64,000 nt of DNA from Ramlibacter pallidus (GTDB lineage: Bacteria > Pseudomonadota > Gammaproteobacteria > Burkholderiales > Burkholderiaceae_C). Each line of letters begins with the position of its first letter. Positions within the stretch are counted from its first letter, which is position 1. The stretch covers positions 434,001-498,000 of the forward strand of contig NZ_JADDIV010000002.1 in NCBI RefSeq assembly GCF_015070875.1, given 5' to 3'. The notes under the pieces were generated by a model. It was given only the letters and a program-made list of their open reading frames with translations, searched no databases and was not told the DNA's origin. A program made the position numbers and the translations under genes. Of this stretch, positions 9,323-21,291 are shown in pieces.

Positions 9323-11464
9323 TCACGCCTTCAGGTAGTCCTGCCGCCCTCCCAGCCAGCGGGCCACGTGCTGCTCCGCCAGCCCCGGATGCCGGTCGAG
9401 CATGGCCGGCGCCGCGGCACGGGCCCATTCCAGCAAGGGCCCATCGGTCAGGAGGTCGGCGAAACGCAGCAACGGCGCGCCCGACTGCCGCGCGCCGAGG
9501 AACTCGCCCGGCCCGCGGATCTCGAGGTCGCGCCGCGCGATCTCGAAGCCGTCGTTCGTCTCCGCCATCGCCTTCAGGCGCGCGCGCGCGGTCTCACCGA
9601 GGCGGCCGCTGTCGCCGGCGGAGTACAGCAGCACGCAGGCGGAGGCAGCGGCGCCGCGGCCCACGCGCCCGCGCAGCTGGTGCAGCTGCGACAGGCCGAA
9701 GCGTTCCGCGTGCTCGATCACCATGAGCGACGCGTTCGGCACGTCGACCCCCACTTCGATGACGGTGGTGGACACCAGGACCGCCATCTGGCCGCCGGTG
9801 AAGAGCGACATCACCGCTTTCTTCTCGGGGCCCGGCATCCGCGAGTGCAGCAGGCCGACCATCACGCCGGGCAGCGCGGCCCCCAGCGCCTCGTGCGTCG
9901 CGGTCGCGTTGGTGAGATCGAGGTTCTCGCTCTCCTCGATCAGCGGGCAGACCCAGTACACCTGCCGGCCTTCCGCGACCTGGGCGCGGATGCGCTCGAC
10001 CACTTCGTCGCGGCGGTTGTCCGAGATCAGCTTCGTCACCACCGGCGTGCGGCCGGGCGGCAGTTCGTCGATGGTGGAGACGTCCAGGTCCGCGTAGTAG
10101 CTCATGGCCAGCGTGCGCGGGATGGGGGTCGCGGACATCATGAGCAGGTGGGGCTCCCCGCCGTCACGCAGCTTGCCGCGCAGCGCCAACCGCTGCTCCA
10201 CGCCGAAGCGGTGCTGCTCGTCGATCACCGCCAGCGCCAGGGCCTTGAACTGCACCTGCTCCTGGATGACGGCGTGCGTGCCCACCACCAGTGCCGCCTC
10301 GCCGCTGGCGACCAGCTCCAGCATCGCCTGCCGCTCCTTCTTCTTCTGGCTGCCGGTGAGCCAGGCGACACGCAGGCCGCGCGGCGCGAGCAAAGGCTCC
10401 AGCCAGCCGATCAACTTGCGGAAGTGCTGTTCGGCGAGGATTTCGGTGGGTGCCATCAGCGCGCACTGCCAGCCGGCGTCGATCGCGATGGCGGCCGCGA
10501 GCGCGGCGACGATGGTCTTGCCGGAGCCGACGTCGCCTTGCAGCAGGCGGTGCATGGGGCGGTCGCGCTGCAGATTGGCGGCGATCTCCTCGCTGACGCG
10601 CCGCTGTGCCCCGGTCAGCCGGAAGGGCAGCGCCGCCAGCAGTTGCTCGTGCAGCCCGCCCGGCCCGGCCTGCAGCGTCGGCGCGCGCAACGCGTCGTGT
10701 TCGCGGCGGCTGCGCGCCTGCGAGAGCTGCTGCGCGAGCAGCTCCTCCGCCTTCAGGCGCAGCCAGGCGGGATGGCTGCGGTCCTCCAGGGCCGCGAGCG
10801 AGACTTCGGGCGTCGGATGGTGGAGGAACTGCAGGGCGCGCCGCAGCGGCCATGCCGTGGCATCGCCCGGCGCCGGCGGTGCATCGGGAGGGATCGTCTC
10901 CCGCAGATCCGCACGCTCCAGCCCGCTCGCCACGGCCTTGCGCAGGTACGCCTGCGGCAGGCTGGCCACCGTGGAATACACGGGCGTGAGCGCCTGCGGC
11001 AACTCTCCACCGGCCGCCCGCCAGCCCGGATGCACCATCTGCCAGCCGAGGAAGCCGCCCTTGAGCTCGCCGCGGATGCGCAGGTGCGCACCGACGGCCA
11101 GCGACTTCTGCTGCGAGGGATAGAAGCTGAAGAAGCGCAGCACGCAGGTGTCGCTGCCGTCGTCCACCGTCACCACCAGCTGGCGCCGCGGCCGGTACTG
11201 GATCTGGCAATCGGTCACCGTCGCTTCGATCTGCACCGTGTCGCCTTCGCGCGCATCGCGCAGCTTCACGATGCGCGTCTCGTCCTCGTAGCGCAAAGGA
11301 AGATGCAGTGCAAGGTCGATGTCCCGCTCCAGGCCCAGCTTGCGCAGGGCCGCATCAGGGCCCCCAGGCCGCCGCGATGCGGCGTCCGCCCCCCCAGGGG
11401 GTGCAGAAACCTTGGGGCGGCCCGGCGGTTTCTTGGGGTTCGGCATCGCCTGCTTCTCTGCCAT
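9323..11464 (-). CDS. recG: ATP-dependent DNA helicase RecG
   Basis: Branch-migrating helicase for stalled forks and recombination intermediates. The 713-residue protein has an OB-fold wedge region, Walker A GDVGSGKT, the DEQHRFG motif II and the C-terminal helicase block (QLRGRVGRG). The frame is open upstream; the ATG at 11464 was chosen because a -10-like CAGAAT (minus, 11476-11471) sits 6 bp before it. An in-frame ATG at 11446 is possible. The first 35 residues are Pro/Lys-rich linker. Divergent from queA. Confidence 0.94.
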   Translation of the reverse strand: MAEKQAMPNPKKPPGRPKVSAPPGGADAASRRPGGPDAALRKLGLERDIDLALHLPLRYEDETRIVKLRDAREGDTVQIEATVTDCQIQYRPRRQLVVTVDDGSDTCVLRFFSFYPSQQKSLAVGAHLRIRGELKGGFLGWQMVHPGWRAAGGELPQALTPVYSTVASLPQAYLRKAVASGLERADLRETIPPDAPPAPGDATAWPLRRALQFLHHPTPEVSLAALEDRSHPAWLRLKAEELLAQQLSQARSRREHDALRAPTLQAGPGGLHEQLLAALPFRLTGAQRRVSEEIAANLQRDRPMHRLLQGDVGSGKTIVAALAAAIAIDAGWQCALMAPTEILAEQHFRKLIGWLEPLLAPRGLRVAWLTGSQKKKERQAMLELVASGEAALVVGTHAVIQEQVQFKALALAVIDEQHRFGVEQRLALRGKLRDGGEPHLLMMSATPIPRTLAMSYYADLDVSTIDELPPGRTPVVTKLISDNRRDEVVERIRAQVAEGRQVYWVCPLIEESENLDLTNATATHEALGAALPGVMVGLLHSRMPGPEKKAVMSLFTGGQMAVLVSTTVIEVGVDVPNASLMVIEHAERFGLSQLHQLRGRVGRGAAASACVLLYSAGDSGRLGETARARLKAMAETNDGFEIARRDLEIRGPGEFLGARQSGAPLLRFADLLTDGPLLEWARAAAPAMLDRHPGLAEQHVARWLGGRQDYLKA

Positions 11465-11525
11465 GGGACAATTCTGCCCTGCTCCTCCCTCCACCTTGGA
11501 ACGGGCCCGTCCGGCCCTCAAGCGC

Positions 11526-13722
<2,197 letters not shown>

Positions 13723-13770
13723 TGGTCCGCCCGGCGATCCCCGCGCGATGCCATCGGCTATAACGCGGCC

Positions 13771-14550
13771 ATGAACGCGCCGCGCGAACGCAAGTACGTG
13801 GTGGCCGCCAAGGCGGTCAATCGCCGCACGACCCCGCGTGCGCCGGCGCCGCCCGCACCGGTCGCCAGGGAGAGGGCCGCTGCCACGCAGGCGCGCCGGC
13901 GAGTGGGCGCGCCGCTGGCCGAACTTCTCCGCACGCGCGCGGATGCGCGGCGGCGGGTCTCGGCGCTGGCGGTGGCCGGTGGCATGGTGGCGGCCGGCAG
14001 CGGCATCGCGTTGTTCCTGGGCTGGCTGCAGGGGTCCGTCATCCTGGGGGGACTGGGTGCCCTGGGCGCCGGCGCAGGGCTGCTGGCGGTTCGATCGTCC
14101 GGTGGGCGGGCGGCAGGCCGGCAGGACGAGGGCCCCCAGGCCCCCCTGCTGGACGAGCCGGCGATGCGCAGCTTCGACGACGCAATGGCGCGGGTGGCGC
14201 CGGAACTCCCGGCCGATGCCGCGCAGCAACTGTCGGACGTCAAGCAGCTGGTCGTGCGTATCGCGCGCCATCCGGCCGCCTCCGGTGCGGACGAGCATTT
14301 CACCCTCGAAGACCGGATGTACGTGGTCGAGTGCGTCCGGCGCTACGTGCCCGATGCCCTGCAGGCTTATCTCAGCGTGCCCAGGGCGCAGCGCTCGGTC
14401 GAAGTGGCCGAAGGCCGGACGGCCCAGGCCGTGCTGTCGGGCCAGCTGGCGCTGCTGCGCACGGCGCTGCAGGAACGCGAGCAGAAGCTGGCCCGCAGCG
14501 CCGCGGAAGCGCTCCTGCGGCAGGAGCGCTTCCTCAAGTCGAAACGCTAG
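13771..14550 (+). CDS. Unknown two-TM membrane protein next to yiaA/telA
   Basis: 259 residues. A basic, Ala/Pro/Arg-rich N-terminus (1-65) is followed by two adjacent hydrophobic segments (about 70-110), then a soluble, mostly helical C-terminal half. I do not recognise a named domain with confidence. Its place beside telA recalls the XpaC-type partners often found with TelA, which is inference only. A -10-like TATAAC (13759-13764) ends 6 bp before the ATG, implying a leaderless transcript. It converges with yiaA, and one CTAG (14547-14550) forms both stop codons. Confidence 0.75.
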   Translation: MNAPRERKYVVAAKAVNRRTTPRAPAPPAPVARERAAATQARRRVGAPLAELLRTRADARRRVSALAVAGGMVAAGSGIALFLGWLQGSVILGGLGALGAGAGLLAVRSSGGRAAGRQDEGPQAPLLDEPAMRSFDDAMARVAPELPADAAQQLSDVKQLVVRIARHPAASGADEHFTLEDRMYVVECVRRYVPDALQAYLSVPRAQRSVEVAEGRTAQAVLSGQLALLRTALQEREQKLARSAAEALLRQERFLKSKR

Positions 14551-15005
14551 CCGCGCTCGGCCAGCGGACCGGTCTCGGTCGGCGGGCCCTGGCGCTCCAT
14601 GATGTCCGCTTCGTGGCCGTCCCGCAGCGTCTTGGCCAGCGTGAAGGCGCTCGACACCATGAACAGCCACGTGACCATCATGTACGCCTTCTGCCAGTAC
14701 GGGATGTTCATGCGCCACAGGCCCCAGGCGGTCAGGGCAACGGCCGCCGCGAACGCGATCCACACCGTCATCACCCAGGACGAAGTGTCGACCTGCGAAT
14801 CGCGGTTGTCGCGGATCGTCTTGGCGACCGCGAACACGGTGAACAGGCAGAAGAAGAAACCGATCGCCAGGAAAGCGCGGTCGAGCTCGGCGCCGGGAAG
14901 CTGGATGACCCCGACGGCAGCCGCCAGGATGGAGAGCGCGAACGACAGCCACACCTGGAGCCGCCAGGTGCTGGTGTCGCGTTGCATGATGTATTGGGTG
15001 GCCAT
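14547..15005 (-). CDS. yiaA: YiaA/YiaB-family inner membrane protein
   Basis: 152 residues with four hydrophobic segments arranged as two similar halves. Each half carries an FxLAKTxRD-like ending (FAVAKTIRDNRDSQ and FTLAKTLRDGHEAD), typical of the yiaA/yiaB domain. The function is unknown in general. It lies 25 bp downstream of telA on the same strand, suggesting a joint role in membrane or toxic-anion stress. Confidence 0.85.
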   Translation of the reverse strand: MATQYIMQRDTSTWRLQVWLSFALSILAAAVGVIQLPGAELDRAFLAIGFFFCLFTVFAVAKTIRDNRDSQVDTSSWVMTVWIAFAAAVALTAWGLWRMNIPYWQKAYMMVTWLFMVSSAFTLAKTLRDGHEADIMERQGPPTETGPLAERG

Positions 15006-15030
15006 GGTCGTCTCCTTCTTTTGACCGGAT

Positions 15031-16233
15031 TCAGAGCGCGACCGGGCCGCTCACGGCCGATCGCGTGGCTTCACGGGCTTGCTGCTGCCGCAGCCGATCC
15101 ACGTACTGGTCGGCCTTGGCGAGCTGCTCCTGGATGATGATGTTGTTCTGCCCCATCACCTCGATGGCCTTGGAGCGGAAGTTGTCCATCGCGTCCATCG
15201 CCTTGTAGGTCTGGTCGAACATCTCCTTGAGCTTCTCGATGCCGATCACGGGGTTCTGCGCGAACTGCGTCGTCTTGTCCACGTGCGTGTTCAGCTGGCG
15301 GCCCGTTTCCGCGATCAGCCCTTCGATCGATGCGTTGACGCCCGAGAGCATCTCCATCACCTTGATCTGGTTGCCGGTGGCGCGGGCGACCGTCTGGGCG
15401 ACCGCCAGCGCGCTCATGCCGCTGGTCGCCACCCGGCTGCAGCCGTTCATCATCTCGCGGCCGGTCTTCTTCAGCACGTCGAGCGCCAGGTAGCCGTTGG
15501 TGCACACCGCCTGCTGCGTCAGCATGTCCTGCAGGTTCTGGCGCACGTAGAAGAGCACTTCCTGCTCCAGCGCCTTCGCCCGGGTCGCGTCCGTGGCCTT
15601 CATCGCCTCGACCTTCTGCGCGAGCCGCCCATCCAGCGTTTCGGCGAAGTGGATCGCCGCGGTCAGCTTCTGCATGGCGTCCCACAGCTTCGTCCGCGTG
15701 GCCTCGAGGTCCACCACGTCCCGCTGCATGTCGTCGCGCGCGGCATAGAGCTGCTGCATGGTCTTCTGCAGTTGCCCGGAAGCCGACTGGTACCGGCGGA
15801 AGTAGGCCTGCAGCTTGTTGCCGTACGGGATCAGGCCGAGCAGCTTCTGCGGCTGGAACAGGTCGCCCTGGCGGCCGGGATTCAGCTCGTCGAGCTGCTG
15901 GCGCATGTCCTGGATGGCCTTGAAAGCGGAGGTGTCCTCCATGCCGATGAAGTTGCGCTGCAGCAGGCGGCCCTGCATGAGGCTGGAGGCGACGGAGACT
16001 TCCTCCCGGCCCAGGGCGAACGCGCTGTCGAGGCGCGCCTTGAACCCGTCGCTCTGCACGTCCTCAGTGAGCAACCCGTCCATGAAGCGCTGCACCTGGT
16101 CCTCGACGGCCGACTTCAGCTCGGGCGTCAGTGGCACCGCGGTGCGCGCGCTGGCCTCGCCGACGGGTTGGATGACCTCGGGCGGCTGCAGGCGAAAGCC
16201 GTTGTCCGCCGGAGCCGGCGTTTGTGTTTCCAT
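15031..16233 (-). CDS. telA: Toxic anion resistance protein TelA
   Basis: TelA/KlaA family (PF05816) protein linked to tellurite and other toxic-anion tolerance; the molecular mechanism is not established. It has 400 residues, is largely alpha-helical and Gln-rich, and has no clear signal peptide or TM segment. It carries the family core LTPELKSAVEDQVQRFMDGL and FAQNPVIGIEKLKEMFDQTYKAMD. A strong Shine-Dalgarno (GGAGGGAG) lies just upstream of the ATG, and a TTGGT/ACCAA palindrome sits at 16251-16264. Confidence 0.92.
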   Translation of the reverse strand: METQTPAPADNGFRLQPPEVIQPVGEASARTAVPLTPELKSAVEDQVQRFMDGLLTEDVQSDGFKARLDSAFALGREEVSVASSLMQGRLLQRNFIGMEDTSAFKAIQDMRQQLDELNPGRQGDLFQPQKLLGLIPYGNKLQAYFRRYQSASGQLQKTMQQLYAARDDMQRDVVDLEATRTKLWDAMQKLTAAIHFAETLDGRLAQKVEAMKATDATRAKALEQEVLFYVRQNLQDMLTQQAVCTNGYLALDVLKKTGREMMNGCSRVATSGMSALAVAQTVARATGNQIKVMEMLSGVNASIEGLIAETGRQLNTHVDKTTQFAQNPVIGIEKLKEMFDQTYKAMDAMDNFRSKAIEVMGQNNIIIQEQLAKADQYVDRLRQQQAREATRSAVSGPVAL

Positions 16234-16268
16234 GTCCCTCTCCCTCCACCTTGGTGGTTACCAAATGA

Positions 16269-16296
16269 ATCTAACCCGCGCAATGCAGACCCGCAA
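16269..16296 (-). promoter_or_regulatory. Possible telA promoter
   Basis: On the minus strand TTGCGG (16296-16291), a 16-bp spacer and TTAGAT (16274-16269). Both boxes are weak matches. The palindrome TTGGTGGTTACCAA (16251-16264) would lie just downstream of the start of transcription. The rest of the 184-bp gap (16234-16417) shows nothing I can name. Confidence 0.3.
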
Positions 16297-16417
16297 CGCC
16301 CGCGTGGAGGAGGCGGCGCGAAGTGTGCGCTGCGGCCAACGCCGGTGTCGCTTTCGTCCATGCGCGATCCCGCGCACGCCGTGCCGATCGAGACGGGCCC
16401 CGCAGGTTCGGTGCCGG

Positions 16418-18355
16418 TCACTCCGCGAGCAGGTGCCCCACCTTCGCTTGCAGGAGGGCGGGATCCGCCTGTGCCGCAGGCAGCGGCGCGCCGACATTCA
16501 GCCCCACCCGGCTGAAGAAACCGCGCCGGAACGGCCGCACCATCGCGCCGCCCTGCTCGACCCGGCTGAAGAACGAACCCCAGAGGTTGGTGAGCGCCAT
16601 CGGAACCACCGGCGGCTCGACCCCTTCGGCGCGGGCAGCCTCCAGCACCTTCATGATGCCGCCCTTGAAGGGCTGCAGCTTGCCGTCGCGCGTGATGCCG
16701 CCTTCGGGGAAGATCGCCAGCAGGTCGCCGTCGCGCAGCACCTGCGCGGCGCGCGCGAACGCCGCCTCGTAGACCGCCGGGTCGTCCTTCTGCGGGGCGA
16801 TCGGAATCGCCTTCGCCAACCGGAACAGCCAGCCCAGCACCGGCACCCGGAAGATGCGGTGGTCCATGACGAAGTAGATGGGCCGGGGGCTGGCTGCCAT
16901 GAGCAGCACCGCGTCGACGAAGCTGACGTGGTTGCAGGCCAGGATGGCGGGGCCTTCGGTCGGGATGTGTTCCTCGCCGCGCACGCGGAAGCGGTAGACG
17001 ACGTGCGTCGCCATCCAGGCCGTGAAGCGCAGCAGGTATTCCGGCACCAGCAGGAAGATGTAGGCCGCCACGAGCGCGTTGGCGATGCCGACGAACAGGA
17101 ACACCTGCGGGATGGTGAACCCGGCCGACAGCAGCGCGCCGGCGATCAGAGAACTCGCGATCATGAACAGCGCGTTCAGGATGTTGTTGGCGGCGATGAT
17201 GCGCGCGCGGTGCGTGGGCTGCGCGCGCAGCTGGATCAGCGCATACATCGGCACCGAGTACAGGCCGGCGAAGAAGGACAGCAGCCCCAGGTCGGCCATC
17301 ACCCGCCAGTGCGCCGGCTGGGCCACGAACTGCGACAGCGTCAGCGCCGCGGACGGCGGCAGCCCGCGGGCGGCGAAGTACAGGTCGACCGAGAACACCG
17401 TCATGCCGATCGCGCCCAGCGGCACCAGCCCGATGTCGACGTGCCGGCGCGACAGCATCTCGCAGGCCAGCGAGCCCGCGCCGATGCCGACCGAGAACAC
17501 GACCAGCAGCAGCGAGGCCACCTGCTCGTTGCCGTGCAGCACCTCCTTGGCGAAGCTCGGGAACTGGCTCAGGAAGACCGCGCCGAAGAACCACATCCAG
17601 CTGATGCCCAGCAGCGAACGGAACACCACGACGTTGCCGTGCGCCAGCTTCAGGTTGCGCCAGGTCTCGGTGAACGGGTTCCAGTTGATGCGCAGCCCCG
17701 GGTCGGTGGCGGGAGACAGCGGGATCCACTGCGCGGAGAGGCGCCCGGCGATCGCCAGCACGATGCAGCTCACGCCGACCCAATGCGGCCCCACCTGCGG
17801 CACGGCGATGATCAGGCCTCCAGCGACGTTGCCCAGGAGGATGGCCACGAAGGTGCCCATCTCCACCATGCCATTGCCGCCGGTGAGCTCGCGCTCCGAA
17901 AGGTGCTGCGGCAGGTAGGCGAACTTCACCGGCCCGAACAGCGTCGAGTGCAGCCCCATGAGGAAGGTGCAGGCCAGCAGGATGGGGATGTTCGGCAGGA
18001 AGAACCCCGCGGCGGCGAGCGCCATGATGGCGATCTCGAGCCACTTCACGAAGCGGATCAGCGTGCGCTTCTCGAACTTGTCGGCCAGCTGCCCGCTGGT
18101 GGCGGAGAACAGCAGGAAGGGCAGGATGAACAGGGCACCGATCACCAGGCCGGCCATGGCGGGCGGCAGCCAGCCGACCTGCAGCTGGTAGGTGACCATG
18201 ACGGTGAAAGCGAACTTGAACAGGTTGTCGTTCGCGGCCCCGAGGAACTGCGTCCAGAAGAAGGGCGCGAAGCGGCGCTGGCCCAGCAGCGCGAACTGGT
18301 TCGGGTGCGCATGGGGCGCGGCGGCGGGCGCGGTGTCGGCAACAGCGGTGTTCAT
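16418..18355 (-). CDS. MFS transporter fused to a PlsC-type acyltransferase
   Basis: 645 residues. Residues 20-410 are a 12-helix MFS (LplT-like) module, including GAANDNLFKFAF near the start. The last 200 residues are a lysophospholipid acyltransferase with HX4D (NHVSFVD) and the FPEGGITRDG block. By analogy with LplT-Aas it should flip lysophospholipids inward and re-acylate them. It lacks the third, acyl-ACP synthetase domain found in many triple fusions. The ATG at 18355 follows GGAGGAG; the frame is open 16 codons further upstream. Confidence 0.9.
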   Translation of the reverse strand: MNTAVADTAPAAAPHAHPNQFALLGQRRFAPFFWTQFLGAANDNLFKFAFTVMVTYQLQVGWLPPAMAGLVIGALFILPFLLFSATSGQLADKFEKRTLIRFVKWLEIAIMALAAAGFFLPNIPILLACTFLMGLHSTLFGPVKFAYLPQHLSERELTGGNGMVEMGTFVAILLGNVAGGLIIAVPQVGPHWVGVSCIVLAIAGRLSAQWIPLSPATDPGLRINWNPFTETWRNLKLAHGNVVVFRSLLGISWMWFFGAVFLSQFPSFAKEVLHGNEQVASLLLVVFSVGIGAGSLACEMLSRRHVDIGLVPLGAIGMTVFSVDLYFAARGLPPSAALTLSQFVAQPAHWRVMADLGLLSFFAGLYSVPMYALIQLRAQPTHRARIIAANNILNALFMIASSLIAGALLSAGFTIPQVFLFVGIANALVAAYIFLLVPEYLLRFTAWMATHVVYRFRVRGEEHIPTEGPAILACNHVSFVDAVLLMAASPRPIYFVMDHRIFRVPVLGWLFRLAKAIPIAPQKDDPAVYEAAFARAAQVLRDGDLLAIFPEGGITRDGKLQPFKGGIMKVLEAARAEGVEPPVVPMALTNLWGSFFSRVEQGGAMVRPFRRGFFSRVGLNVGAPLPAAQADPALLQAKVGHLLAE

Positions 18356-18371
18356 CTTTTTCTCCTCCGGG

Positions 18372-19160
18372 TCAGGCGGCGTGGGCCGGCGCTCGCGGCC
18401 CATTCTGCCGCCGAACAGGGCCGTTCACCGCGGCGATCACGGGCCATGCGGCCGCGGCCGCGAGGACGTGCTTCAGCGTGTGGCCGGAGAGCAACTCGCC
18501 GCTCGCCTCGAAGATCGCGTGGTCGTTCACCTCCAGCCACTTGGCCACCGCATAGGCCAGCAGGACCAGGCTCCAGCGCACGTCGAGCGCGCCGGGTCGG
18601 ACGCGGGTCGTCGCGAGCACCAGCACGATCACCGCAATGCCGCCGAACTGCACGATCGCCCAAGGCAGCACGTTGCCGGTCTGGTACCAGGTGGCCACGC
18701 TGGCGGGGGCGAGCAGCAGCACCGCGGCCCCCAGTGCGATCCCGGCGCGTGCGCTGACCCGCGTCGCCGCCAGCAGCGCCAGCAAGCCCGCGAAGGCGAT
18801 CGCCATCCCGCCGCGGTCGATGGCCAGGCCCGCGTCGGAAGGCTGCAGGTGGTACCAAGCCGATGCCGCCGTCGTGACGAGCAGCCCGATGAAGAAGAGG
18901 CGGGCACACGCGCGCTCCGTGGCGTCGACCGACCGCGCCGGGAGCCCCTGCAGCGCGTGCAGGCCGAGCACGCCGGCGAACGCGAACGGAAGGTTGGACA
19001 GCACGTCGAGCGCGAAGGGCACCCCCCACAGCACGCGCCGGTCGGCGAAGTCATGCAGGTGCGCGGGTTGCGCGAGCGGCGGCGCGAAAACCGCCGCCAG
19101 CAGCATGGCGGCGCAAGCGAACAGGAGGATCGCTTCGGAACGGGTGGGCATGGGGCGCAT
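18372..19160 (-). CDS. Ceramidase-like (CREST superfamily) membrane protein
   Basis: 262 residues with about seven hydrophobic helices. The motif AWYHLQPSDAGLAIDRGG carries His104 and Asp115, and GHTLKHVLAA carries His227 and His231. This layout of His and Asp in membrane helices is that of the alkaline-ceramidase/CREST hydrolases. The substrate is unknown, and sphingolipids are not expected in most Comamonadaceae. The ATG at 19160 has a good AGGAG. The gene is 16 bp upstream of the MFS-acyltransferase on the same strand, so both may act in lipid turnover. Confidence 0.75.
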   Translation of the reverse strand: MRPMPTRSEAILLFACAAMLLAAVFAPPLAQPAHLHDFADRRVLWGVPFALDVLSNLPFAFAGVLGLHALQGLPARSVDATERACARLFFIGLLVTTAASAWYHLQPSDAGLAIDRGGMAIAFAGLLALLAATRVSARAGIALGAAVLLLAPASVATWYQTGNVLPWAIVQFGGIAVIVLVLATTRVRPGALDVRWSLVLLAYAVAKWLEVNDHAIFEASGELLSGHTLKHVLAAAAAWPVIAAVNGPVRRQNGPRAPAHAA

Positions 19161-19272
19161 GGCGGCTCCTTGTGAAGAGGAGCGCAGTCTCTCCGCCGCG
19201 GCGCGGCCGGTCGCTGGATTTCGGCTACATTGCACTCCATCGACCCCTTCGGTATCGCATTCCTGTACTTTC

Positions 19273-20013
19273 ATGAGCACCACCGCCGACCTCGTCACCG
19301 CACTGAAGAAGGAACTGAAGGCGGCCCAGATGACGTACGCGGACCTTGCCACCGGCCTCGGGATGGCGGAGTCCAGCGTCAAGCGCATGCTCGCCAAGGG
19401 CGACATGGCGCTTTCGCGCATCGACGCGATCTGCCGGGTGCTGAAGCTGGATTTCGCCGAACTCGCGCGCCGCGTCGCCGATGCGCAGCCGCTCCTGAGC
19501 GAGCTCACGCAGGAACAGGAGCGGGCGGTCGTCGCCGACAAGAAGCTGCTGCTCTGCGCGATCTGCGTCCTCAGCCAGTGGACGCTGGAGCAGATCGGGG
19601 CGGAGTACCGGCTCAGCGAAGCCGAATGCATCAAGTACTTCGCGCAGCTGGACCGGCTGGGCATCATCGAGCTGCGGCCGATGAACCGCTACCGCCTGAA
19701 GCTCGCCAAGACCTTCCGCTGGCGGCCGCACGGCCCGGTGATGCACTACTTCCGCGACCACGCCGTGCTGGATTACTTCAACGGCGGCTTCGACGGACCC
19801 GCCGAAAGCGTGCTGCTGGTGCACGGCTCGGTGAGCCGCGCGATCGCGCCCTCGTTCGTCGACCGGCTGCAGCGCGTGGCGCAGGACTTCGCCCAGCAGC
19901 ACCAGGCGGACCAGAAGCTGCCGGCGAAGGACCGCGAGGGCTACACGCTGGTGCTGGCGATGCGCAGCTGGGAGTTCGCCGCGTTCACCTCGCTGCGCCG
20001 CAAGCCCGGCTGA
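19273..20013 (+). CDS. Helix-turn-helix (XRE-like) transcriptional regulator
   Basis: 246 residues. An N-terminal HTH of the XRE/Cro type spans about 1-60 (TYADLATGLGMAESSVKRML). A second region, IGAEYRLSEAECIKYFAQLDRLGIIELRP, resembles a winged HTH, and the C-terminal half is of unknown fold. It is monocistronic and divergent from the ceramidase-like gene; a 112-bp gap separates them. The target is unknown. Confidence 0.8.
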   Translation: MSTTADLVTALKKELKAAQMTYADLATGLGMAESSVKRMLAKGDMALSRIDAICRVLKLDFAELARRVADAQPLLSELTQEQERAVVADKKLLLCAICVLSQWTLEQIGAEYRLSEAECIKYFAQLDRLGIIELRPMNRYRLKLAKTFRWRPHGPVMHYFRDHAVLDYFNGGFDGPAESVLLVHGSVSRAIAPSFVDRLQRVAQDFAQQHQADQKLPAKDREGYTLVLAMRSWEFAAFTSLRRKPG

Positions 20014-20016
20014 CCG

Positions 20017-21264
20017 CTAACGGAACACCGTGAGGACGCCGGTGTAGCCGTACAGGTGGCTGCGGGCGATCTCGCCGCCGGCGAAGAAGCCGACCAGCGG
20101 GACGTCGCCGAGCGCGCGGCGCACGATCTGCATCTCCGCGCTGGGCCCGCCGAAGTGCGGCCCGCCGCGGCCGGAGCAGCTGACGTAGATGGCCCCGGCG
20201 ATGCGCGACTCCGGGCTCGGGCCGGCGGCGGGGTCCGGCGCGGCGAGCGCGCTCGCAACCGCCAGCGGCAGTTCCTCCGGCTCCAGCTCTTCGCGGATCT
20301 CGGCGCAGATGCGCACCAGGTCCGCACGCGCTGCCGCGACGTCGCGCCGGCAGAACGCCAGCCGCATGCCTTCGTCGACCTTGTCCGCGACGGCCACGCC
20401 GCGCCGGCGCGGATCGACGCCGATGATGTGGCGCACGACGACATCGGTGCCGAAACTGCCCATGCGCGTCACCACGTCCTCGCTGGGCTGCGTGAGGCCG
20501 ACCAGCGTGGTCCGCAACGCGGCCACCGCGGCCTGCGGCTGGTCCAGCGTGATGCGCAGGTCTTCCAGCAGCACGTCGAGCGCCGGTTCGCCATCGAGCT
20601 CGGTCACCAGGTTGACGTCCGCGCCGGTGATGCGGCGCGCCGGCGCCACCGGCTGGCAGCCCTGGGTGACGCGCGAGACCAGCTGCACGCCTTCCGCGAA
20701 GGCCACCCCGGAGAGGCCGCCGCGGAACACGCCGCCCGCCTTGCCGTGGCCCTGCAGATTGCCGTTGCCGCCGACGGCGAACTGCACGGTGTCGGCCCGG
20801 CTCGATGCCAGGCCTCCGAACAGGTAGCCGCTGGTGGTGCGATCGGCCAGTTCGGCGATCAGCTCCGCGACGTCGGGGGTGGATGCGTCGGCATGGACCA
20901 GCGCCGTGTGCGGGGTGAAGGTCGCCGGCAGCGGCGCGACGCCGGAGAACACGCGGTATTGGTCCGTGGGCAGCGCGCAGAGCATCACGGCCATGGCGGG
21001 CTCGTCGAAGTACTCGACGTTCGACGAAGCGATGCCGACACCGACGGTGCCCGACCAATCCGTCACCAGCGGCAGTTCGGCGCCGAGGTGGTCCAGGATG
21101 TCCTGGGCCGCGGCGGCGTAGTGGTCGGTGATGTACAGCAGCCCCAGAGTCGGCGATGCCGCATAGCCGTGCAGGCTCATCTGCGCCCGCAGCTGCGCGA
21201 GCACCAGGCCGGCGGCCATCTGCCATTGCGGATGCGTGGCATGCCCGAAGGGGAAGAGTTGCAC
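20017..21264 (-). CDS. FIST-domain signal-transduction protein
   Basis: 415 residues with an N-terminal FIST domain (about 30-220, including TDWSGTVGVG and LFGGLASSRADTVQFAVGG) and a C-terminal FIST_C region ending GFFAGGEIARSHLYGYTGVL. FIST domains are proposed to bind small ligands such as amino acids. No output domain or signal peptide is present. The start is a GTG (21264-21262) with AGGAG 6 bp before it. It lies 27 bp downstream of phaM on the same strand. Confidence 0.82.
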   Translation of the reverse strand: MQLFPFGHATHPQWQMAAGLVLAQLRAQMSLHGYAASPTLGLLYITDHYAAAAQDILDHLGAELPLVTDWSGTVGVGIASSNVEYFDEPAMAVMLCALPTDQYRVFSGVAPLPATFTPHTALVHADASTPDVAELIAELADRTTSGYLFGGLASSRADTVQFAVGGNGNLQGHGKAGGVFRGGLSGVAFAEGVQLVSRVTQGCQPVAPARRITGADVNLVTELDGEPALDVLLEDLRITLDQPQAAVAALRTTLVGLTQPSEDVVTRMGSFGTDVVVRHIIGVDPRRRGVAVADKVDEGMRLAFCRRDVAAARADLVRICAEIREELEPEELPLAVASALAAPDPAAGPSPESRIAGAIYVSCSGRGGPHFGGPSAEMQIVRRALGDVPLVGFFAGGEIARSHLYGYTGVLTVFR

Positions 21265-21291
21265 CGGGGGCTCCTACGGCTTCGCGCGGCC

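Noticed and set aside
15079..16515. A 478-codon plus-strand open frame opposite telA
   Set aside because: His/Leu/Gln-rich antisense shadow of the helical telA gene; no motif, and telA has family sequence and a strong ribosome-binding site.
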